5,192 nt of DNA from Gammaproteobacteria bacterium (GTDB lineage: Bacteria > Pseudomonadota > Gammaproteobacteria > SZUA-229), in assembly GCA_023136715.1 (NCBI GenBank), contig JAGLQT010000115.1, forward strand, positions 1-5,192, read 5' to 3'. This document shows, one piece after another, positions 1 through 5,153 of the stretch. How positions within the stretch are numbered: position 1 is the first letter of the stretch; every line of letters starts with the position of its first letter. The position numbers were made by a program, and so were the translations under genes. The notes under the pieces were generated by a model. That model was not told the origin of the DNA, did no database searches, and saw only the letters and a list, made by a program, of their open reading frames with translations.

Positions 1-716
1 TGACGGCTGGCTGGCTCATCAAAGGTACTGGAAACCACTTCACCGCGCACACTGCGTTGCATCTCGGTGACTTCCTCAGGACGCTCATCAATCAACAAAA
101 CGATGAGATAACACTCTGGATGATTAGCAGCAATCGATTGAGCAATATTGCTCATCAACATAGTTTTACCGGCTTTAGGTGGTGAAACCAGTAAACCACG
201 TTGGCCTTTGCCAATCGGCGCCACCATATCGATAATACGTGCGGTAATGTCTTCTGTACTGCCATTACCACGTTCCATCGTCATACGTTCGTTAGGGTGT
301 AACGGTGTCAGGTTCTCAAAAGCAATTTTGCTACGCGATTGTTCAGGTGATTCAAAATTAACCTGGTCAACCTTAAGCATGGCGAAATAACGTTCGCCTT
401 CTTTAGGTGGTCGAATCTTTCCGGATATGGTGTCGCCAGTACGCATACTGAAACGGCGAATCTGACTGGGTGAAACATAAATATCATCTGGGCCAGCTAA
501 ATACGAACTATCAGCGGCACGCAGGAAACCAAAACCGTCCTGCAAAATTTCTAATACACCATCACCAAAAATGTCTTCACCTTTTTTGGCATGAGCTTTA
601 AGTATGGCAAAGATAATTTCTTGTTTTTTAGATCGCGCTACATTCTCCAGTTTCATGGATGATGCAAGATCGAGAAGTTCCTGAACAGGCTTTAGTTTGA
701 GTTCTGTAAGATTCAT
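1..716 (-). CDS. rho: Transcription termination factor Rho, N-terminal 238 residues (3' end outside window)
   Basis: Rho is the hexameric RNA-dependent ATPase/helicase that binds C-rich nascent RNA in the cytoplasm and ends transcription. I translated the minus strand from the ATG at 716-714; the protein begins MNLTELKLKPVQELLDLASS. Residues 1-45 form the helical N-terminal domain. About 50-125 is the cold-shock-like RNA-binding domain, with DGFGFLR at 60-66; the known primary-site residues F62, F64, Y80, E108 and Y110 of E. coli Rho are all present at the same numbers. The RecA-type ATPase domain follows, with Walker A PPKAGKT at 179-185 (K181, K184) and LLIDERPEE from 207, including E211. 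There is no frameshift or indel relative to E. coli numbering. The frame is still open at base 1, so roughly 180 residues of a usual ~420 (Q-loop, R-loop) lie outside. No good Shine-Dalgarno precedes the ATG. It lies downstream of trxA and is probably co-transcribed with it. Confidence 0.98.
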   Translation of the reverse strand, partial: MNLTELKLKPVQELLDLASSMKLENVARSKKQEIIFAILKAHAKKGEDIFGDGVLEILQDGFGFLRAADSSYLAGPDDIYVSPSQIRRFSMRTGDTISGKIRPPKEGERYFAMLKVDQVNFESPEQSRSKIAFENLTPLHPNERMTMERGNGSTEDITARIIDMVAPIGKGQRGLLVSPPKAGKTMLMSNIAQSIAANHPECYLIVLLIDERPEEVTEMQRSVRGEVVSSTFDEPASR

Positions 717-785
717 AGATGATTTTTTTGAATAGAGTTAGTTAGATTATTTCAGTTTTAAGTTTTGATTTTTTAGCAAACCGGA

Positions 786-841
786 AAGGCCTTGCCTTAG
801 CCGCAAGATTTGCGGCACTGGATGTGCTTGCCAGGCAAGCA
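786..841 (-). promoter_or_regulatory. Three tandem hairpins in the rho leader (trxA-rho spacer)
   Basis: The 175-base trxA-rho spacer contains three adjacent perfect inverted repeats, each with a 3-base loop. They are 825-831/835-841 (7 bp, TGCTTGC...GCAAGCA), 800-806/810-816 (7 bp, GCCGCAA...TTGCGGC) and 786-790/794-798 (5 bp, AAGGC...GCCTT). On the minus strand they would fold in the rho leader RNA, 70 to 125 bases before the start codon. None is followed by a U-run in the rho direction, so they are not intrinsic terminators for rho. In E. coli the rho leader (rhoL) is the site of Rho autoregulation by premature termination; a similar role here is inference. I saw no convincing leader peptide. 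One GTG-initiated 23-codon frame exists from about 819, but it has no ribosome binding site. Confidence 0.5.
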
Positions 842-851
842 GAATTTTTTT
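825..851 (+). terminator. Terminator-like hairpin plus T7, plus-strand orientation
   Basis: Read on the plus strand, the 7-bp stem TGCTTGC-CAG-GCAAGCA (825-841) is followed by GAA and then seven T (845-851). This has the shape of a short intrinsic terminator. No plus-strand gene is known to read into it; the strand upstream is antisense to rho. It could block antisense transcription running towards trxA, or the T-run could be chance in an AT-rich spacer. Confidence 0.3.
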
Positions 852-891
852 AGTGTTTATTTAAGTTTTTGTCTATATCCTGATTGTAATT

Positions 892-1218
892 CTACGAATT
901 ACTATCAATAAATGCGGTTAACTGCGATTTTGATAAAGCACCGACTTTAGTCGCTTCAACTTCACCACCTTTAAATAACATTAATGTTGGAATCCCACGA
1001 ATACCAAATTTAGGTGGCGTATTTGGATTCTCATCGATATTAAGTTTTGCGATTTTAACTTTATCTGCGTAATCGCCCACGATTTCTTCAAGGATAGGAG
1101 CAATCATCTTGCAAGGACCACACCATTCTGCCCAGTAATCAACCAATACAGGTATATCTGAATTTAAAACTTCTTGTTCAAACGAATCATCGGTAACGTA
1201 AACGATTTGATTACTCAC
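892..1218 (-). CDS. trxA: Thioredoxin 1 (TrxA)
   Basis: This is the small cytosolic dithiol protein that reduces disulfides in targets such as ribonucleotide reductase and methionine sulfoxide reductase, and is itself recycled by thioredoxin reductase. At 108 residues it matches the usual length (E. coli 109). The active site is WCGPCK, with W32, C33 and C36. The buried acid that tunes the cysteines is D27 (LVDYWAEWCGPC), and the cis-proline loop is GIPTLM with P77. NIDENPNTPPKFGIRGIPT closely matches the E. coli segment. There is no signal peptide. The start codon is GTG (1218-1216), supported by GGAGG at 1233-1229, 10 bases upstream; no other start gives a full fold. The stop is TAG. Rho follows 175 bases downstream on the same strand with no clear terminator between, so a trxA-rho transcript is likely. 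RhlB is divergent upstream. Confidence 0.98.
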   Translation of the reverse strand: MSNQIVYVTDDSFEQEVLNSDIPVLVDYWAEWCGPCKMIAPILEEIVGDYADKVKIAKLNIDENPNTPPKFGIRGIPTLMLFKGGEVEATKVGALSKSQLTAFIDSNS

Positions 1219-1224
1219 TGCAGG

Positions 1225-1239
1225 AATTCCTCCGGAATT
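1225..1239 (-). promoter_or_regulatory. Inverted repeat enclosing the trxA ribosome binding site
   Basis: On the minus strand the sequence AATTCC-GGA-GGAATT forms a perfect 6-bp stem with a 3-base loop. The Shine-Dalgarno GGAGG (1233-1229) lies partly in the loop and partly in the 3' arm, 10 bases before the GTG start of trxA. This RBS decides the GTG start. The repeat could partly mask the RBS, but the stem has only two G-C pairs, so any control effect is inference. Confidence 0.45.
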
Positions 1240-1305
1240 AATATTTTTCTTATGTTTTCTTTTGTTAGGAAGTGCGAGAAAAAAATTACTGGAAATGTTG
1301 TCGAA

Positions 1306-1336
1306 TTGAAACTGTCAAGCTTCTAAGACATATATT
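1306..1336 (+). promoter_or_regulatory. Candidate sigma-70 promoter for rhlB
   Basis: TTGAAA at 1306-1311 (5 of 6 to the -35 consensus) and TATATT at 1331-1336 (5 of 6 to the -10) are separated by 19 bases, which is longer than ideal. This would start transcription near 1343, about 70 bases ahead of the rhlB ATG. It is the best plus-strand pair I can see in this intergenic region, but not a strong one. Confidence 0.35.
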
Positions 1337-1352
1337 TGGTGGCTATCTTAGA
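1322..1352. repeat. Inverted repeat in the trxA/rhlB divergent region
   Basis: TCTAAGA (1322-1328) and its exact reverse complement TCTTAGA (1346-1352) are separated by 17 bases. They sit at about the middle of the 197-base divergent spacer and overlap both candidate promoters. The centre-to-centre distance is 24 bases, just over two helical turns. It may be a binding site for a dimeric regulator, or chance in AT-rich DNA. Confidence 0.3.
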
Positions 1353-1372
1353 CTATTTTTTGAATTTGTACA
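1345..1372 (-). promoter_or_regulatory. Candidate promoter for trxA
   Basis: On the minus strand TGTACA (1372-1367) and TAAGAT (1350-1345) are spaced by 16 bases, each matching consensus at 4 of 6 positions. This would give a long leader of about 120 bases before the trxA GTG. A perfect TTGACA also lies at 1318-1313 on the same strand, but no acceptable -10 follows at 16-18 bases. The trxA start site therefore cannot be fixed from sequence. Confidence 0.22.
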
Positions 1373-1415
1373 CCCCTTTTCTGTATGTGATTCCATTTTA
1401 GGTTAAGCTACGTGG

Positions 1416-2687
1416 ATGACCGATACTAATATTACAGACATCCGTTTTGACCAGTTCGATTTAGATTCACGCATTATCCAGGGTTTGAACGACACCGGCT
1501 TCCAATTTTGTACTCCTATTCAAGCAGAAAGTATTCCAATCACCATTACTGGCCAGGATGTTGCAGGTGAAGCTCAAACTGGAACAGGTAAAACCGCTGC
1601 ATTTATGGTCGCCTGCTTTGACTATTTGTTAAAAAATCCTGCCAGCGACGGTAAGCGCGCTAACCAGCCCCGAGCCTTGATACTCGCGCCGACACGCGAG
1701 CTCGCCATACAGATTCATAAGGACGCTTTAAATATAGGCAGGCATACCGATCTAAAATTGGGCCTGGCTTACGGTGGCACCGGCTATGAAGAGCAACGCA
1801 ACCAGATACAGAATGGAGTCGATATCCTTATCGGCACACCTGGTCGAATCATTGATTATTTCAAGCAACATGTTTTTGATCTTAAAGCTTGCCAGTGTGT
1901 CATTTTAGATGAAGCTGACCGCATGTTTGACCTCGGCTTCATTGCGGACATTCGTTATTTATTGAATCGCTGCCCTGCCCCTGATAAACGTCTAAGCATG
2001 CTATTCTCGGCCACCTTATCGCATAGGATCGGTGAACTGGCTTATGACCATATGAACGACCCCGTCGAAGTTCGTATTAAGGCAGACACCAAAACTGCCG
2101 ACAAAGTCAAACAAACGGTTTATTACCCGGCCAATGATGAAAAAATCCCTCTATTGCTGGGCCTGATGAAATCACTTGAAACCAAACGCAGCATCGTCTT
2201 CATCAACACCAAACGTGTTGCTGAAAATGTAGACGCCTGGCTGGAAGGCAATGGCATTAAATCTGCACTGCTTTCCGGTGATGTACCACAGAAAAAACGC
2301 CAGACGCTATTAAAGAAATTTGAAGATGGCGAATTCAATGTCATGGTCGCCACCGATGTTGCTGCACGCGGCCTGCATGTTCCAGAAATTAGTCACGTTT
2401 TTAATTATGACCTGCCTCAATCCGGTGAAGATTATGTTCACCGTGTTGGTCGTACCGCGCGTGCTGGCGCCAGTGGTGCCGCTATCAGCTTTGCCTGTGA
2501 AGATTACGCGCATTACCTGATGGACATCGAAGAATACATTGGCCATCGTGTGAACAACGAGCCAGTAACAGCCGAACTACTGGCCAAGCCGTTGCCACGC
2601 GCAAAACGCGAACGTAAACCAAGACCTGGCGGCCACCACAAAAATCGTAATCAGGGTAACAGGGGCCGAAGCCAGAACAGACATTAA
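1416..2687 (+). CDS. rhlB: ATP-dependent RNA helicase RhlB (DEAD-box)
   Basis: RhlB unwinds structured RNA using ATP; in E. coli it joins RNase E and PNPase in the RNA degradosome. The 423 residues match the E. coli length (421). The helicase motifs are intact and in order: Q-motif region FQFCTPIQ (29-36), motif I AQTGTGKT (53-60), Ia PTREL (92-96), Ib TPGR (141-144), II DEAD (165-168), III SAT (198-200), IV VFINTK (261-266), V VATDVAARG (311-319) and VI HRVGRTARAG (342-351). RhlB-typical stretches include NQPRALI, KLGLAYGG, GVDILIGT, DEADRM.DLGFI.DIR and CE.YA....IE.YIGH. The C-terminal tail, about 393-423, is rich in Arg, Lys, Gly and Asn, fitting RNA binding. Motif VI reads GRTARAG where E. 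coli has GRTGRAG, a change common in the superfamily. The ATG at 1416 has only a weak AGG about 13 bases upstream. It is divergent from trxA and convergent with purK. Confidence 0.96.
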   Translation: MTDTNITDIRFDQFDLDSRIIQGLNDTGFQFCTPIQAESIPITITGQDVAGEAQTGTGKTAAFMVACFDYLLKNPASDGKRANQPRALILAPTRELAIQIHKDALNIGRHTDLKLGLAYGGTGYEEQRNQIQNGVDILIGTPGRIIDYFKQHVFDLKACQCVILDEADRMFDLGFIADIRYLLNRCPAPDKRLSMLFSATLSHRIGELAYDHMNDPVEVRIKADTKTADKVKQTVYYPANDEKIPLLLGLMKSLETKRSIVFINTKRVAENVDAWLEGNGIKSALLSGDVPQKKRQTLLKKFEDGEFNVMVATDVAARGLHVPEISHVFNYDLPQSGEDYVHRVGRTARAGASGAAISFACEDYAHYLMDIEEYIGHRVNNEPVTAELLAKPLPRAKRERKPRPGGHHKNRNQGNRGRSQNRH

Positions 2688-2730
2688 AAAAATCTGTGGA
2701 TCGGTAAATAAGGGGTTAATCTACAACGAA

Positions 2731-2755
2731 GGTAGCGCAGTAACGCCGCGCTATC
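2731..2755 (+). terminator. Hairpin in the rhlB/purK convergent spacer
   Basis: The sequences at 2731-2738 and 2748-2755 (GGTAGCGC and GCGCTATC) can form an 8-bp stem with one G-U pair and a 9-base loop in plus-strand RNA. In minus-strand RNA the uninterrupted stem is 6 bp. It lies 43 bases past the rhlB stop and overlaps the purK stop codon (TAG, 2753-2751). Neither side has a T-run, so it is a weak candidate for intrinsic termination. Its position between converging genes is the main support. Confidence 0.3.
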
Positions 2756-3890
2756 GCTGTAATTCGTCAAAGGCCAGTTCGGCCACTGCTAAAGCTTGCT
2801 CAACATCACTGCCAAGTACATTAAAGTGCCCCATTTTTCGCCCAGGGCGAGCTTCTGTTTTTCCGTACAGATGCAGCTTAATTTCGGGATGCGCCAGCAG
2901 GGCTGCCCAGTCCGGCTCCCATAAATCACCCAGCATGTTCACCATAACCACGGGCGAGGTTAAGCGTGTATCGCCGGGCTTCAAACCACACATCATTCTT
3001 GCCTGCTGTTCAAATTGCGATGTCACACAGGCATCCTTGGTGTAGTGGCCGCTATTATGGGGGCGCGGCGCCATCTCATTAAATATTAATTCACCGTCGC
3101 CGGAAATAAAGAATTCAACAGCAAGAATACCAACATAATCCATCGACTCGGCCAAGGCTAAAGCTTGTTGCCGCGCCTGGTTTGCCAGCGATTCTTCAAT
3201 ACGTGCTGGCACCGCACTGAGATGCAATATGCCATCACGATGCTGGTTTTCGGCAATCGGATAACTCACTGCCTCAGCCTGGGTATTTCGCGCCACAATC
3301 ACCGACACTTCCAGTGCCAGATCAATTTTCTTTTCCAGCACGCAGGCTACTTTTTTCATCGACGCAAAAGCCGAGATCAATTCTTCCGCACTGTTAATTA
3401 CCGCCTGACCCTTACCGTCATAACCCAGAGTCGCACTTTTCAGTATCGCGGGCACTCCAATAGTCTCTATCGCTTTTTCAATATCAGCATCAGACTGAAT
3501 AAAATAATACGGCGCAGGATTCAAACCCGCTTTCAAAGCATATTGTTTTTCATAATGACGGTTTTGTGCAATTTCCAGCGCATCAGCCGAAGGAGAAACC
3601 TGCGTGCTTTTTGCCAGATAACGCAGGCTTTCGGCGGGGACATTTTCGAATTCTGTAGTGACGGCATCACAGCGTGAAGCCAGTAAATCCAGAGCAGCCT
3701 TATCTAAATAATCTGCTTTGATATGTTCGTCTGCGATACGACCTGCAGGGCTTCCTTCGTCAGGTTCGAGCACCACCACACGATAACCCAGTGTCCGCGC
3801 AGCCACACAAAACATACGACCTAACTGACCACCACCCAAAACACCCAGTGTTGCTCCGGGAAGTATTTTTGGGAGTATCTGCTTTGTCAT
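2751..3890 (-). CDS. purK: N5-carboxyaminoimidazole ribonucleotide synthase (PurK)
   Basis: PurK is an ATP-grasp enzyme of de novo purine synthesis. It makes N5-CAIR from AIR, bicarbonate and ATP in the cytoplasm and feeds PurE. The protein has 379 residues against 355 in E. coli. The N-terminal fold opens with GVLGGGQLGRM (16-26). The flexible ATP-grasp glycine loop is LGYDGKGQ (155-162). The metal and substrate region is EFFISGDG then NEMAPRPHNSGHYT (E259, E272, N279, H282). The C-terminal signature is ARPGRKMGHFNV (347-358). About 12 extra residues precede the first strand compared with E. coli; no alternative start codon lies between the ATG at 3890-3888 and the GVLGGG motif, so the ATG is kept. 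Its Shine-Dalgarno is poor (GAGCG about 5 bases away). It follows purE by 38 bases, probably as the second gene of a purEK operon and partly translated by coupling. Confidence 0.97.
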   Translation of the reverse strand: MTKQILPKILPGATLGVLGGGQLGRMFCVAARTLGYRVVVLEPDEGSPAGRIADEHIKADYLDKAALDLLASRCDAVTTEFENVPAESLRYLAKSTQVSPSADALEIAQNRHYEKQYALKAGLNPAPYYFIQSDADIEKAIETIGVPAILKSATLGYDGKGQAVINSAEELISAFASMKKVACVLEKKIDLALEVSVIVARNTQAEAVSYPIAENQHRDGILHLSAVPARIEESLANQARQQALALAESMDYVGILAVEFFISGDGELIFNEMAPRPHNSGHYTKDACVTSQFEQQARMMCGLKPGDTRLTSPVVMVNMLGDLWEPDWAALLAHPEIKLHLYGKTEARPGRKMGHFNVLGSDVEQALAVAELAFDELQR

Positions 3891-3928
3891 ATCGCTCGTT
3901 TTACCTTATAGAGGGTGCAATAGTAAAA

Positions 3929-4423
3929 TTATTTCTGCGGCGGCAGAGACATATCCAGCACAGCAGTCTCCTGAATCGCGCGAAAAGCATCGAGCTTATC
4001 GGCTAACGCCTTATCAGTAATGGCCAGCAATGAAATTGCATACAAAGCCGCATTCGCTGCACCCGCCTCCCCAATCGCAAATGTCGCCACAGGGATACCC
4101 TTGGGCATTTGCACGATGGAAAGCAGGGAATCCATACCTTTCAGATATTTTGAAGGCACAGGCACACCCAGAACCGGCACGGTTGATTTAGCCGCCAGCA
4201 TGCCGGGCAAATGTGCAGCACCACCGGCACCAGCAATAATACAGGCCAGGTCATTGTCACGCGCACTCGCAGCATAATCGAATAACAAATCTGGTGTCCT
4301 ATGGGCCGAAACCACGCGCGCTTCATAGGCTACACCAAAGGCTTCTAACTGTTGCACAGCATGCTCCATTACAGGCCAGTCGCTCTGACTACCCATCACC
4401 ACGCCAACTTTAAGTGTTGTCAT
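3929..4423 (-). CDS. purE: N5-carboxyaminoimidazole ribonucleotide mutase (PurE class I)
   Basis: PurE moves the carboxyl group of N5-CAIR to carbon 4, giving CAIR, the step directly after PurK; the family is an octamer in the cytoplasm. The 164 residues match the usual length (E. coli 169). Visible signatures are the nucleotide-binding start VVMGSQSDW (8-16), SAHRTPD (39-45) with the catalytic histidine at H41 (E. coli H45), IIAGAGGAAHLPGM, PVLGVPV, SIVQMPKGIPV and GEAGAANAAL. The neighbouring purK and the class I motifs argue for the mutase rather than the class II AIR carboxylase. The start is the ATG at 4423-4421, preceded by GGGGCGGTGAG, which supplies a purine-rich ribosome binding site. 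The gene lies 107 bases downstream of the unknown 157-residue gene and most likely has its own promoter. Confidence 0.98.
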   Translation of the reverse strand: MTTLKVGVVMGSQSDWPVMEHAVQQLEAFGVAYEARVVSAHRTPDLLFDYAASARDNDLACIIAGAGGAAHLPGMLAAKSTVPVLGVPVPSKYLKGMDSLLSIVQMPKGIPVATFAIGEAGAANAALYAISLLAITDKALADKLDAFRAIQETAVLDMSLPPQK

Positions 4424-4463
4424 ATCTCACCGCCCCATAAATATCGAGGAAAAAACCGTGTAG

Positions 4464-4469
4464 TTTATA
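4464..4469 (-). promoter_or_regulatory. Candidate -10 box of the purEK promoter
   Basis: TATAAA (4469-4464, minus strand) matches the -10 consensus at 5 of 6 positions and lies about 40 bases before the purE ATG. No convincing -35 box is found 16-18 bases upstream (TTCGTA at spacing 16 is the nearest). I see no match to the E. coli PurR operator core ACGCAAACGTTT here, so the known E. coli purine control of purEK is not supported by this sequence. Confidence 0.35.
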
Positions 4470-4484
4470 CGAATCTAAAGAATT

Positions 4485-4510
4485 TTACGAAGATCGCCAG
4501 CAGATCGTAA
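4485..4510. repeat. Dyad and direct repeat upstream of purE
   Basis: TTACGA (4485-4490) and TCGTAA (4505-4510) are inverted repeats with a 14-base spacer. Overlapping them, AGATCG occurs twice as a direct repeat at 4491-4496 and 4502-4507, 11 bases apart, about one helical turn. The element lies between the stop of the unknown gene and the candidate purE -10 box, just about where a -35 would be. It may be an operator for purEK, or in RNA a weak hairpin ending the upstream transcript; there is no strong T-run after it. Confidence 0.3.
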
Positions 4511-4530
4511 TAACGCAGGGGCAATCAGAG

Positions 4531-5004
4531 CTAGTCAGCATTTTTGATCTTACCTGTCTTCAGGTACAGGCACAGACTACTCGCCACATCAAGTCCACCA
4601 CTATTGATCTTTGCATCATGCTCACCCAGATCAATACCCATACCAAAATCGATAGCGACCTCCTCTATTTTCATATTCAGTCCCATATCATCAGCATTGT
4701 TCAGCATCTCAATTTTGGACATCACAAAAGAATAACCTTCGTCAGGGAAAATGCCATCAAAAACCTTGCGCATACAGGAGTCCATTTCTTTCTCTTCCAA
4801 TGAAAAATCAGCAAACGAAGCCTGCACATAGCCAAATAAATAACCGGCAGTCACGGTATCATCCATGCGCTTAAACACCGCTTTCCAGTTTATCTGCCCG
4901 ACTTCATCTGCAGCCGTCTTTATTTGCTTATGCAAAGCAGAACCTACACGCATGGTGATGTCATCTAACTGCTTATTATTCTTATGCTTAAATAACCCGA
5001 ACAT
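4531..5004 (-). CDS. Conserved-looking hypothetical protein, 157 residues, function unknown
   Basis: I do not recognise this family. The protein starts MFGLFKHKNNKQLDD and ends in LYLKTGKIKNAD. It has no signal peptide and no long hydrophobic segment, so it is probably cytosolic. After a short basic start the chain is acidic, with many Asp and Glu. Residues 11-65 look helical and include AGYLFGYVQASF (53-64). Residues 66-85 are charged (SLEEKEMDSCMRKVFDGIF). From 103 a region with two short similar pieces, DDMGLNM and FGMGIDLGEHD, leads into GGLDVASSLCLYLKTG (136-151). Only two cysteines are present (C77, C145), so a metal cluster is unlikely. Evidence for a real gene: the frame is open for its full length, GAGG lies 4 bases before the ATG (5004-5002), and the amino-acid composition looks natural. 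It is on the same strand as purEK but 107 bases away, so operon membership is uncertain. Confidence 0.8.
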   Translation of the reverse strand: MFGLFKHKNNKQLDDITMRVGSALHKQIKTAADEVGQINWKAVFKRMDDTVTAGYLFGYVQASFADFSLEEKEMDSCMRKVFDGIFPDEGYSFVMSKIEMLNNADDMGLNMKIEEVAIDFGMGIDLGEHDAKINSGGLDVASSLCLYLKTGKIKNAD

Positions 5005-5061
5005 ACAACCTCAACACCCCTGAAATACTCCTAAATATAATAAGTTAACTGATAGGCGTAG

Positions 5062-5067
5062 AGTATA
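5062..5067 (-). promoter_or_regulatory. Candidate -10 box for the unknown 157-residue gene
   Basis: TATACT (5067-5062, minus strand) matches the -10 consensus at 5 of 6 positions and lies about 57 bases before the ATG. The region where a -35 would fall (around 5085-5091) is AT-rich without a good TTGACA match (TTCAGT at spacing 18). Support is therefore from the -10 alone. Confidence 0.3.
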
Positions 5068-5096
5068 GAAAGAAATATTAATAATACTGAAATAAC

Positions 5097-5115
5097 CACA
5101 ATATCTTAAATTGTG
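5097..5115. promoter_or_regulatory. Operator-like dyad CACAAT-N7-ATTGTG
   Basis: A perfect 6-bp inverted repeat with a 7-base spacer spans 19 bases in the divergent intergenic region between the unknown minus-strand gene and a possible plus-strand gene. Its right half overlaps a weak plus-strand -35 (TTGTGT, 5111-5116), paired at 17 bases with GATAAA (5134-5139). It also lies just upstream of the expected minus-strand -35. The size and symmetry fit a site for a dimeric helix-turn-helix regulator; which regulator is unknown. Confidence 0.35.
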
Positions 5116-5153
5116 TTTCAATCCAGATAATTGGATAAAACAGAACTTTAGAA

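Noticed and set aside
148..390. 80-codon plus-strand open frame
   Set aside because: It is antisense to the conserved ATPase start of rho, has no ribosome binding site and no recognisable protein features.
1219..1228. Adjacent EcoRI and PstI sites (GAATTCCTGCAG) just before trxA, resembling a cloning linker
   Set aside because: The sites sit in a coherent natural context between the trxA SD and its GTG, with native sequence on both sides and no vector sequence. Chance is the simpler reading.
1380..1400. Possible CRP or LexA site upstream of rhlB (CTGT, TGTGA fragments)
   Set aside because: Only one half-site is present in each case; the second halves (TCACA or ACAG) are missing at the needed spacing.
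3165..3677. 170-codon plus-strand open frame
   Set aside because: It lies wholly antisense to purK, whose protein is intact and conserved. Its composition (many Arg, Phe, His, Gln) is that of a shadow frame.
4020..4277. Plus-strand frame of 85 codons
   Set aside because: It is antisense to purE; the Ala/Pro-rich product reflects purE codon structure.
4424..4530. Purine riboswitch or PurR operator upstream of purE
   Set aside because: I found neither the conserved purine-riboswitch junction and loop elements nor a PurR-like ACGCAAACGTTT core; only a -10 box and a dyad are visible.
5121..5136. Short inverted repeat ATCCA-N6-TGGAT
   Set aside because: A 5-bp dyad in AT-rich DNA is expected by chance, and it falls between the weak -35 and -10 without other support.
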